This document shows positions 1 to 6,317 of a stretch of 9,267 nucleotides of DNA, piece by piece. The notes beneath the pieces were generated by a model. It searched no databases and had not been told where the DNA came from. It worked only from the letters and a program-made list of their open reading frames with translations. The position numbers were made by a program, and so were the translations under genes. Location: the NCBI GenBank assembly GCA_021323155.1, contig JAJTCI010000074.1, positions 1-9,267 of the forward strand. The letters are read 5' to 3'. Position 1 is the first letter of the stretch. Each line of letters opens with the position of its first letter. This DNA comes from Chitinophagaceae bacterium. GTDB taxonomy: Bacteria > Bacteroidota > Bacteroidia > Chitinophagales > Chitinophagaceae.

Positions 1-59
1 ACAAAAGGCCGGATTTGATATACATGGCAGCGTTTTATAATTCGTTTAACCAAAGGGGC

Positions 60-95
60 GGTCAAGGTCATTAAGTCATAAGGTCACCAGGTCAG
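60..95. repeat. Short tandem GTCA-containing octamer repeat
   Basis: Four adjacent 8-bp units can be read at 64-71 (AAGGTCAT), 72-79 (TAAGTCAT), 80-87 (AAGGTCAC) and 88-95 (CAGGTCAG), preceded by a further GGTCA at 60-64. The GTCA core recurs every 8 bp. An inverted copy, AAAATGACCT, lies at 139-148 and pairs imperfectly with the segment at 89-99. The array is about 90 bp upstream of the yidC promoter, so it is not a core promoter element. It may be a lineage-specific intergenic repeat or a multi-site protein-binding region; the sequence does not decide which. Confidence 0.55.
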
Positions 96-181
96 TTTTG
101 GAGTAGCGCCGGGCACTTATTATGACTGACTTCCCTGCAAAATGACCTAATGGCGCCTCAGCTATGGTGTAGCCAAACACA

Positions 182-212
182 TTTGCCCATCTCAGCCCGT
201 TCCATACCTTTG
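182..212 (+). promoter_or_regulatory. Bacteroidota-type promoter for yidC
   Basis: A TTTG at 182-185 (-33 element) is followed after exactly 19 bases by TACCTTTG at 205-212, a perfect match to the TAnnTTTG -7 element read by the Bacteroidota primary sigma factor. Transcription should begin near 219, giving a leader of about 17 bases before the yidC ATG. A purine-rich AAGGGAAA directly precedes the start codon. Confidence 0.8.
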
Positions 213-235
213 CCGCCTAATTTCACTAAGGGAAA

Positions 236-2083
236 ATGAAGACTGATAAGAATACGATCATTGGGTTTGTGCTGCTGTTCGTTTTATTCGCATTATACTT
301 CTGGTACAATAATTCACAGGAAGCGAAATATACCGCCGAACAGAAGCGGATCCAGGACTCCACCGCGCAGGCCAACGCGGCCAGGCAGCCTAAGATCGAT
401 ACCCTCCAGCAAAAAGCAGATTCCGCAAGGCGAGATTCAGCCGACAGGCTCGCAGCTGCCGGCGGCTTCCAGGCTGCGGCGATCGGTACCGAGGATACCA
501 CTGTGATCGAGAATGAACTTATCAAAGCCGTCTTCACGAACAAAGGTGGAATGCTGAAACAGGTGGAGCTGAAGCATTTTAAATCATGGGACAGCAGCCA
601 GGTAGTTCTTGGTGGTGGTCGAAATGATAAGCTGGGCTATTCAGTGAATACGGGCGACCGTTCCGTACATACTACAGACCTGTTCTTCCGTGACTCGTTA
701 TTACCCGCAGCCCCGGATGGCAGCCAGGTACTGGCCTACACCATTACTTCGCCCGACGGCAAAAGCATCCGCCACATCTATACCATTCGCCCCCGCGATT
801 ACATGATCGACTGGCAGGTGGAACTGAACGGCGCCGACCGCCTGCTCACGCAAAGCCAGCTGAACATGGAGTGGCGCGTGGACATGAAACAACACCAGAA
901 AGACACCAAATACGAGCGCGAGCAATCTAACCTGTCCTACATGGAAGAGGGCAGTTACGATTTCGTAAGGGCAAAGGGTGGTGTTGACGAGACCCTTGAA
1001 AAAGTGGACTGGCTTACTTATAAGCAACAATTCTTCAATACCACGGTCATTCCGAAGCTGAAGTTCGAGACCGCGAAGTCGGTCCTTACCGAGGAAGCGG
1101 ATTCAGTCCGTCGCCTTTTCTCCGCCACCTCCAATATGACGGTAAAGGTGCCGGCCAGTGCAACAAGCAGCGCGGGCTTCCAGTTGTATTACGGGCCGAA
1201 CGACTATAAGATCCTGAAAGGTTATGACAACGGGATGATGAATATCGTTGACCTCGGGTCAGGTATCTTCTCATTCGTAAAATACATCAACCGGTGGATT
1301 ATTATGCCGGTGTTCAATTTCTTCGCGAGCTTCATCTCCAACTTCGGGTGGGTGATCGCGTTGCTCACTTTGTTCATCCGCCTGATCACTTCTCCGCTCA
1401 CGTATAAGAGCTACCTCAGTGGTGCGAAGATCAAAGTACTGCGACCTGAACTGGATGAACTCAAGGCCAAGTTCGGGGAAGACAAGCAAGGCTTCGCGAT
1501 GGCACAAATGAAGATCATGAACGAGGCAGGCGCCAGCCCATTGGGTGGTTGCTTACCTGCATTGTTGCAGATCCCGATATTCTTTTCGCTATATGCATTC
1601 TTCAACGCCAACCTGGCGCTGCGTGGCAAGAGTTTCCTCTGGGCGGATGACCTGTCGCAATACGACGTGATCGCCTGGCTTCCATTCGAGATACAATTTT
1701 ACGGAGAACACGTGAGCTTGTTCACCCTCACCGCGGTGGTCACCAGCTTCCTGATCTCGATCTATAACATGTCCATGACGCCAACACAGGACAACCCGGT
1801 GTTGAAGTATATGCCTTATATCTTCCCGGTGGTGCTGCTATTCATCTTCAACAGCCTGCCTTCGGCGCTCACCTGGTATTATACGGTATCGAACGTCATC
1901 ACGCTTGGTCTGCAGTTCGTGATCCAGCGTTACATCATCGATCATGACAAGATCCTTGCGCAGATCGAGAAGAAACGCAAGACACCGAAAAAGAAAAGCA
2001 AATGGTCTGAGCGTTATGAGCAAATGATGGAACAGCAGAAGAAAATGCAGGATATGAAACAGAAAGGGCCGAACAGGCGATAG
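236..2083 (+). CDS. yidC: Membrane protein insertase YidC
   Basis: YidC/Oxa1/Alb3-family insertase that places proteins into the inner membrane, alone or with SecYEG. The 615 residues follow the Gram-negative layout: an N-terminal membrane helix (about 8-24), a Q/A/D/K/R-rich linker (27-75), a large periplasmic beta domain (about 85-335), and the conserved 60KD_IMP core (about 345-570) with several membrane helices. The core holds an arginine in the first core helix (R382, in LFIRLITSPLTYKSY), equivalent to the hydrophilic-groove arginine of the family. The segment at 433-447 (ASPLGGCLPALLQIP) matches the strongly conserved NPxxGCLPxLLQxP signature. The C-terminus (579-615) is a lysine/arginine-rich tail, typical of Bacteroidota YidC and likely to touch the ribosome. 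The ATG start fits both the first helix and the promoter spacing. The gene ends at its own terminator. Confidence 0.97.
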   Translation: MKTDKNTIIGFVLLFVLFALYFWYNNSQEAKYTAEQKRIQDSTAQANAARQPKIDTLQQKADSARRDSADRLAAAGGFQAAAIGTEDTTVIENELIKAVFTNKGGMLKQVELKHFKSWDSSQVVLGGGRNDKLGYSVNTGDRSVHTTDLFFRDSLLPAAPDGSQVLAYTITSPDGKSIRHIYTIRPRDYMIDWQVELNGADRLLTQSQLNMEWRVDMKQHQKDTKYEREQSNLSYMEEGSYDFVRAKGGVDETLEKVDWLTYKQQFFNTTVIPKLKFETAKSVLTEEADSVRRLFSATSNMTVKVPASATSSAGFQLYYGPNDYKILKGYDNGMMNIVDLGSGIFSFVKYINRWIIMPVFNFFASFISNFGWVIALLTLFIRLITSPLTYKSYLSGAKIKVLRPELDELKAKFGEDKQGFAMAQMKIMNEAGASPLGGCLPALLQIPIFFSLYAFFNANLALRGKSFLWADDLSQYDVIAWLPFEIQFYGEHVSLFTLTAVVTSFLISIYNMSMTPTQDNPVLKYMPYIFPVVLLFIFNSLPSALTWYYTVSNVITLGLQFVIQRYIIDHDKILAQIEKKRKTPKKKSKWSERYEQMMEQQKKMQDMKQKGPNRR

Positions 2084-2105
2084 TGTTAACGATATTAATT
2101 TTAAG

Positions 2106-2134
2106 AAAGCCCTGCCTGGAAGCGGGGCTTTTTT
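2106..2134 (+). terminator. Intrinsic terminator after yidC
   Basis: AAAGCCCTGC (2106-2115) pairs with GCGGGGCTTT (2122-2131) around a 6-base loop, forming a 10-bp stem with a single T-G wobble. The T tract runs on to 2134. It starts 22 bases after the yidC stop and precedes the next gene, so yidC is probably its own transcript with some read-through possible. Confidence 0.85.
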
Positions 2135-2162
2135 ATGTATTATTACAGGGGGAATATAACAG

Positions 2163-2783
2163 ATGAAACATCTTCTTGCGATATCGATCTTCTTCAGCAC
2201 AGTGTCCACCGCACAGGTGAAACAAAAAGTATTGTCTGAGTTGACCGTTCACTTCACCGTGAGTTATACCGATACACCACGGTCACAGGATCTGGTACCG
2301 GCGTTGATGGTGGTATATGTGAAAGGACAGCTGAGCAGGGTGGATTTCAGCACACCTTCCTATTCGCAAGTGACGTTACATGATGCAAAAAAAGATTCGA
2401 TCATTGTCCTTCAAAACACAGGCAGCACCAAACTGCGCCGGAGTTACGACAGCACCGGGTGGGAGAAACTGAATACCCGGTATGACAGCGTACGGGTGGA
2501 ACTAACGAAGGAGACCAGGAAGATACTCGGGTATGATTGCCTGAAAGCGGTGATATCGCTGAAGAACGGCACCAGTTACTATGCCTATTATGCCACCGGC
2601 ATCGTGCCCTCTACGCGTGAATACGAATTGCCTTTTCGAATGATACCCGGGCTTGTACTGGAATATGAAACGGTAGCGGAAGGTTCTAACAGGCGCATCC
2701 GGTATACCGCAATGAAACTAAACCTCGTACCTGTACAGGCGTCTAAGTTTGAAGTACCGAAATCCGGTTACAGGGTTCTTTGA
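2163..2783 (+). CDS. GLPGLI-like exported protein of unknown function
   Basis: Small secreted protein of 206 residues. A Sec signal peptide is visible (hydrophobic 3-12, probable cleavage after STA at residue 17, leaving an N-terminal Gln). The rest is strand-rich. Its C-terminal half resembles the Bacteroidota GLPGLI family: a GYDCLKA segment (123-129), a Tyr-rich strand with VPS (137-150), then IPGLVLEYE (161-169) where the family has GLPGLILE, and a closing strand FEVPKSGY (196-203). These proteins are periplasmic or surface-exposed with no established activity, so no function is assigned. A purine-rich AGGGGGAA (2147-2154) sits 8 bases before the ATG and supports the start. No good TAnnTTTG box was found between the yidC terminator and this gene, so its promoter is uncertain. 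Its TGA directly abuts the stop of the opposing gene. Confidence 0.75.
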   Translation: MKHLLAISIFFSTVSTAQVKQKVLSELTVHFTVSYTDTPRSQDLVPALMVVYVKGQLSRVDFSTPSYSQVTLHDAKKDSIIVLQNTGSTKLRRSYDSTGWEKLNTRYDSVRVELTKETRKILGYDCLKAVISLKNGTSYYAYYATGIVPSTREYELPFRMIPGLVLEYETVAEGSNRRIRYTAMKLNLVPVQASKFEVPKSGYRVL

Positions 2784-3125
2784 TTAATGAACAGCAGGAG
2801 CGGGAGTCTTGAAGCGCGGCGCTTTTACCTTGTATTTATAAGGATATACATAGGTAGTGTTACCATTCTGGTAACGGATCACCGTACTCACCTGGACGGT
2901 ATTGTTGGATGATTTCTTAACGTTCAGGAATTGAGATCCTTTGAACTTATAGTTCGAATTGAGATTGGTAGACAGGGTTAAATTCTTGTTCTTATTGAGG
3001 TTCTTGATAGTGAACTTGGTAGAACTATTCGACTTTTCCGTAATACCTGTACCGAATGCAATATGGCCCACCAGCACCAGCAATAGCGCTATAGCAAATT
3101 TGTTATATGGGAGGCCTTTCTTCAT
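2784..3125 (-). CDS. Small basic secreted protein, unrecognised family
   Basis: I do not recognise this 113-residue protein. It opens with a clear export signal: MKKG, then a hydrophobic core at about 10-19, with cleavage plausible around HIAFG at 21-25. The mature part is dominated by Lys and Asn (16 Lys and 14 Asn in the whole protein), with no Asp and only one Glu (E30), so it is strongly basic. Runs such as NLNKNKNLTLSTNLNSNY (43-59) alternate polar and hydrophobic residues and suggest beta strands. The C-terminus is Tyr/Lys/Pro-rich (TYVYPYKYKVK, 91-101) and ends in TPAPAVH. There is no cysteine in the mature part and no lipobox. A near-perfect promoter precedes it almost without leader, which supports it being a real gene. 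It converges with the GLPGLI-like gene with no base between the stops. A surface-binding or matrix role would be guesswork. Confidence 0.7.
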   Translation of the reverse strand: MKKGLPYNKFAIALLLVLVGHIAFGTGITEKSNSSTKFTIKNLNKNKNLTLSTNLNSNYKFKGSQFLNVKKSSNNTVQVSTVIRYQNGNTTYVYPYKYKVKAPRFKTPAPAVH

Positions 3126-3132
3126 TCGATAA

Positions 3133-3162
3133 CAAAAATAGGGTTTTTTAAAATATTAACAA
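3133..3162 (-). promoter_or_regulatory. Bacteroidota-type promoter for the 113-residue secreted protein
   Basis: Read on the minus strand, TTG (3162-3160) is followed after 19 bases by TATTTTTG (3140-3133), a full match to TAnnTTTG. The predicted transcription start, about 7 bases further on, falls at about 3126-3127, essentially at the ATG (3125-3123). The transcript would therefore be leaderless or nearly so. Confidence 0.7.
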
Positions 3163-3214
3163 CACCCTCTTTGAATTAATAAGACGTTAACAGTAGAAAA
3201 AAGTTACATGGGGC

Positions 3215-3245
3215 TTGGAAAAATATCCTTTTCCCCTTACATTCA
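3215..3245 (+). promoter_or_regulatory. Possible weak promoter for the TPR gene
   Basis: TTG (3215-3217), a 20-base spacer, and TACATTCA (3238-3245), a partial match to TAnnTTTG, sit just upstream of the preferred ATG at 3260. The -7 match is imperfect. No better box was seen in the 134-bp divergent region, so the call is tentative. Confidence 0.25.
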
Positions 3246-3259
3246 ATAAACAATCGGGT

Positions 3260-4678
3260 ATGAGGCAAGATTTCAATGAAGAGGAACAGGATGACATAAA
3301 TGAACTGCTGAAACAGTACAATAACCTGAAAACCGGCCGTAGCCACTCCTTTTTAGAAGAAGATTCCTTCGAGCATATCATCAATTATTACGACGACCAC
3401 GACGATCTTAGTCAGGCCATGGAGGCCGTAGAGATTGGTTTAGAGCACTTTCCGTACTCCTCCCAGCTGCGCATTAAGAAAGCGGACCTCCTCTTAGCCA
3501 CCCGTAAATACCAGGAAGCCCTTGACCTGCTGGAATCGGCCGCCCTGTTTGACAGCAGCAATGTGGACCTCTATATATTGAAAACCGACGCCTACCTGGC
3601 CCTCGACCAGCAGGAAAAGGCAGTGGAATTGCTACAGGAAGCCCTGCAACTATTTGACGGTGAGGAGCGTATAGACCTATTGTTCGAACTGGCCGACGTG
3701 TACGATGATTACGAAGAGTTCGACAAAGTGTTTGATTGCCTGAAACTTATACTGGAAGAGTCGCCAACAAACGAGGAGGCGCTCTACAAGATCTGCTTCT
3801 GGACCGATTTTACCGGCCGAAACGAGGAAAGCATCAAGCTCCACCAGGGCATCATCGAAGATTATCCCTTTAGCGAACTGGCCTGGTTTAACCTGGCTGC
3901 CGCCTACCAGGGACTGAAACTATACGAGAAAGCGATCGACGCGTACCAGTACGCCGTGGCCATCGATGAGAAATTCGATTATGCCTACCGCAATATGGGC
4001 GATGCTTACCTCCGCCTGCGTAAATACAAAGAAGCGATCGAATCGCTGGAAAAAGTACTCGAGCTCTCCCGCCCTGAAGACGTGATCTACGAAGCCATCG
4101 GCCATTGTTTTCATCGCATGGGTAACTATGCCCAGGCACGATTTCATTATAAGAAAGCGGTTCACCTGAACCCCGATGACAGTAAACTCCATTACAAGAT
4201 AGCGGTTACCTATATGCTGGAAGAGCAATGGGTAAACGCGGTAAAGAACCTCGAGAATGCAATGAAGATCCACCGGAACCTGCCGGAATACAGCCTGGCG
4301 ATGGGTGAATGCATGATGCACCTCGGGCGGCATAAGGAAGCTATCGTGCACTTCGGCAACGTGGTGCGTTTAAAGCCAAAGAATGTAGCGGGATGGGAAG
4401 CACTCATCCGATGCCTGTACAAAGCGGAATACTTCGGCGAGGCGGCAGAGCAATGCGAGGCAGCAATGAAGATCACAGATAAGTCCATCTTTCTCTTTTA
4501 CTATACTGCCGCACTGTACGCGCTGGGAAGGTCCAAGGAAGCCCTGCTGCAGTTGGAGAAAGCCATGGAGAAGTCCCCGAAACTCCTCAAGAAACTCGTA
4601 GAGTTAAACCCATCCATTCTCCAGAACAACCAGGTGGTCGACCTGATCGCGCGTTACAAGAAGGGAAAGAAATTCTGA
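3260..4678 (+). CDS. Tetratricopeptide repeat protein
   Basis: A 472-residue soluble protein built almost wholly of helical TPR repeats, about 11 of them from residue 67 to 443. Typical W/LG/Y/A/F/A/P positions are seen in units such as AWFNLAAAYQGLKLYEKAIDAYQYA and AYRNMGDAYLRLRKYKEAIESLEKA-like segments (208-270). There is no signal peptide or membrane helix, so it is probably cytoplasmic, a scaffold for protein-protein contacts; its partner is unknown. The first 60 residues are acidic (NEEEQDD at 6-12, DDHDD at 45-49), and the tail ends in RYKKGKKF. The frame extends upstream to a TTG at 3215, but I prefer ATG 3260: that TTG is a poor start, the 15 added residues look unlike the rest, and MRQDF then leads straight into the acidic region. 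No clear terminator was found after it; the next gene has its own promoter. Confidence 0.88.
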   Translation: MRQDFNEEEQDDINELLKQYNNLKTGRSHSFLEEDSFEHIINYYDDHDDLSQAMEAVEIGLEHFPYSSQLRIKKADLLLATRKYQEALDLLESAALFDSSNVDLYILKTDAYLALDQQEKAVELLQEALQLFDGEERIDLLFELADVYDDYEEFDKVFDCLKLILEESPTNEEALYKICFWTDFTGRNEESIKLHQGIIEDYPFSELAWFNLAAAYQGLKLYEKAIDAYQYAVAIDEKFDYAYRNMGDAYLRLRKYKEAIESLEKVLELSRPEDVIYEAIGHCFHRMGNYAQARFHYKKAVHLNPDDSKLHYKIAVTYMLEEQWVNAVKNLENAMKIHRNLPEYSLAMGECMMHLGRHKEAIVHFGNVVRLKPKNVAGWEALIRCLYKAEYFGEAAEQCEAAMKITDKSIFLFYYTAALYALGRSKEALLQLEKAMEKSPKLLKKLVELNPSILQNNQVVDLIARYKKGKKF

Positions 4679-4730
4679 TCCTCCGGACTGTGCATATTAT
4701 GTGCGGATTACTACCACCCGCATAGAATCA

Positions 4731-4761
4731 TTTTTCCAGTATCCCGATTGACCTATTTTTG
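4731..4761 (+). promoter_or_regulatory. Bacteroidota-type promoter for the comA-like/aroE unit
   Basis: TATTTTTG at 4754-4761 matches the TAnnTTTG -7 element perfectly. The -33 position holds TTTT (4731-4734) 19 bases upstream, a near match to TTTG. The predicted transcription start at about 4768 gives a leader of about 15 bases before ATG 4783, much like the yidC promoter. The TTG at 4759, which would begin the longest open frame, lies inside this box and so cannot be part of an mRNA started here. Confidence 0.75.
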
Positions 4762-4782
4762 CCCGGCAATCAAAAGATCATC

Positions 4783-5556
4783 ATGAATTTTAATCTTTCA
4801 CAGATACCCGAAAGACATCCGAAGCCTCGTAAAGCAGGCATTACGATGGTGATGGACAAAGGACTTAGTGTAACAGAAGCACAGAACTTCCTGAGTGTAG
4901 CGCACCCCCACGTAGATATCATCAAACTTGGCTTTGGCACTTCGTACGTGACGCCGAACCTGGAGGAAAAGATCGCGGCTTACCGTGCATACGATCTGCC
5001 CGTGTATTTTGGCGGCACATTGTTCGAAGCTTTCCTGATCCGGAACCAGTTTGACGATTACCTCGGCATCTGTAAGAACTTCGGTATAGAATACATGGAG
5101 GTGAGCGATGGCTCTATCACTATTCCCCACGCCGAAAAATGCGGCTATATAGAAAAACTCACCAAATACGGAACTGTGTTGAGTGAAGTGGGTAGCAAGG
5201 ACGCCGCGCACATCATCCCGCCATATAAATGGATCGAATTGATGCGGGCTGAACTGGAAGCCGGATCGACATACGTGATCGCGGAAGCGCGGGAAGCAGG
5301 TAACGTAGGTATCTATCGTGGCTCAGGTGAGGTAAGAGAAGGTCTTGTACAGGAGATCCTCACCCAGATACCCGAGGAAAAGATCATCTGGGAAGCACCC
5401 CAGAAGGCGCAGCAACTCTACTTCCTGGAGTTGATCGGCTGCAATGTGAACCTGGGTAATATCGCGCCGACCGAAGTGATCCCACTGGAAGCCATGCGCG
5501 TAGGATTGAGGGGTGACACTTTTCACTTATATTTAAACAAAGATGCCAGTGCATGA
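4783..5556 (+). CDS. Phosphosulfolactate synthase (ComA family)
   Basis: Member of the ComA family (EC 4.4.1.19; PF02679), a TIM-barrel enzyme that adds sulfite to phosphoenolpyruvate to give phosphosulfolactate. The 257-residue length from ATG 4783 is normal for the family. Diagnostic stretches are KPRKAGITMVMDKG (14-27), VDIIKLGFGTS (44-54), YFGGTLFEAF (75-84), YMEVSDGSI (104-112), VLSEVGSKD (132-140), and the C-terminal NVNLGNIAPTEVIPLEAMRVGLRGD in two parts around 221-245. The Lys, Asp, Glu and His/Arg residues in these strands are the likely PEP and Mg2+ ligands. It is first in a unit with aroE, which begins within its stop codon (ATGA). ComB (phosphatase) and ComC (dehydrogenase) are not in the window. 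In methanogens ComA feeds coenzyme M; here a role in making sulfolactate or cysteate for sulfonolipids is an inference. The family is clear, the cellular product less so. Confidence 0.88.
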   Translation: MNFNLSQIPERHPKPRKAGITMVMDKGLSVTEAQNFLSVAHPHVDIIKLGFGTSYVTPNLEEKIAAYRAYDLPVYFGGTLFEAFLIRNQFDDYLGICKNFGIEYMEVSDGSITIPHAEKCGYIEKLTKYGTVLSEVGSKDAAHIIPPYKWIELMRAELEAGSTYVIAEAREAGNVGIYRGSGEVREGLVQEILTQIPEEKIIWEAPQKAQQLYFLELIGCNVNLGNIAPTEVIPLEAMRVGLRGDTFHLYLNKDASA

Positions 5557-6287
5557 GACTGTATGGCCTGATCGGCTTCCCCTTAACCCACTCCTTTTCT
5601 AAAAAGTATTTCGATGATAAATTCCTGCGCGAAGGCCTGCGGGATTGCTCCTTTGAGAATTTTCCCCTGAAGAATATCGAAGAAGTAAAAGAACTACTCA
5701 CTGCTCACGCCAACCTGAAGGGGTTTGCAGTAACCATCCCCTACAAGAAAAAGATCATCCGCCTGCTGGACGAAGGAACCAAAGACGTGAGGCAAATGGT
5801 TGCCTGCAATTGTGTGAAACTGAAAAACGGCAAACTCTACGGGCATAATACCGACATCATTGGTTTCGAAAGATCTTTTACCCGCCACCTCCAAACACAC
5901 CACAACAAAGCATTGATACTTGGTACTGGTGGTGGCGCTGAAGCCGTTGCATATGTATTCAGGAAGCTACAGATCAGTTACCTGATGGTGTCGCGGGGCA
6001 CTGACGATAAGAATGCGATCAGCTACCAGTCGATCGACCGCTCTTTACTGGAAGAGCATACCATCCTGGTGAATTGTACACCGGTGGGCACCTTCCCGGA
6101 TATTGACCAGTCGCCACCCATTCCGTACGAGTATATCGGTCCGCACCATTATCTGTTCGACCTCGTTTACAATCCTGCCGAAACGGATTTTATGAAAAAA
6201 GGCAGGACCAATGGTGCCACGGTGATAAATGGATATGAAATGCTGGTGGTGCAGGCCGAAGAGAACTGGAAGATCTGGAACGGCTGA
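5553..6287 (+). CDS. aroE: Shikimate dehydrogenase AroE
   Basis: NADP-dependent reduction of 3-dehydroshikimate to shikimate, the fourth step of the chorismate pathway, in the cytoplasm. The 244 residues are at the short end for AroE. Shikimate-site residues are visible: GFPLTHSFS (8-16, Ser14 and Ser16), TIPYK (61-65, catalytic Lys65), Asn86, and HNTD (98-101, catalytic Asp101). The nucleotide fold shows LILGTGGGAEA (121-131) and SR at 147-148. The C-terminus has the usual NGYEMLVVQAEENWKIW (226-242), with Gln234 at the substrate site. Two signatures deviate: the common NVT reads AVT (59-61), and GAVNT reads VACNC (83-87), although Asn86 is kept. Its ATG overlaps the upstream stop by 4 bases, so translation is probably coupled and expression depends on the promoter at 4731-4761. 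Confidence 0.93.
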   Translation: MRLYGLIGFPLTHSFSKKYFDDKFLREGLRDCSFENFPLKNIEEVKELLTAHANLKGFAVTIPYKKKIIRLLDEGTKDVRQMVACNCVKLKNGKLYGHNTDIIGFERSFTRHLQTHHNKALILGTGGGAEAVAYVFRKLQISYLMVSRGTDDKNAISYQSIDRSLLEEHTILVNCTPVGTFPDIDQSPPIPYEYIGPHHYLFDLVYNPAETDFMKKGRTNGATVINGYEMLVVQAEENWKIWNG

Positions 6288-6317
6288 TCACCGCAATAGC
6301 AGCACCGTTCCTTTTTT
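6277..6317 (+). terminator. Intrinsic terminator of aroE, embedded in the opposing gene
   Basis: GGAACGG (6277-6283) pairs with CCGTTCC (6305-6311). A further CTG (6284-6286) can pair with CAG (6300-6302) across a 2-base bulge, and six T residues follow at 6312-6317. The hairpin spans the aroE stop and extends into the last codons of the convergent gene, whose closing Lys-Lys-Gly-Thr-Val codons supply the T tract and one arm. Confidence 0.75.

Noticed and set aside
3..74. Possible tail of an upstream gene (23 codons ending TAA at 72-74), or a shorter one ending TAA at 38-40
   Set aside because: Neither short tail matches a C-terminus I recognise (for example CTP synthase, a frequent yidC neighbour), and the longer one runs into the octamer repeats. 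Too little sequence to support a gene.
161..173. GCTA/TAGC hairpin near the yidC promoter
   Set aside because: A 4-bp stem is expected by chance and has no clear relation to the promoter boxes.
2813..2826. Short hairpin GAAGCG/CGCTTT with a few T residues, possible terminator for the GLPGLI-like gene
   Set aside because: Stem is only 5-6 bp with a 3-base loop and a weak T tract, and it lies within the opposing coding region.
3208..3249. Small ATG frame (13 codons) upstream of the TPR gene, possible leader peptide
   Set aside because: No codon run, attenuator or hairpin goes with it, and it lies upstream of the likely transcription start.
3215..3259. TTG-initiated N-terminal extension of the TPR protein
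   Set aside because: Start codon is rare, the added residues show no family features, and ATG 3260 leads directly into the acidic N-terminus.
4680..4710. TCCG...CGGA pairing after the TPR gene as a terminator
   Set aside because: Only 4 bp pair, the inside does not fold, and no T tract follows.
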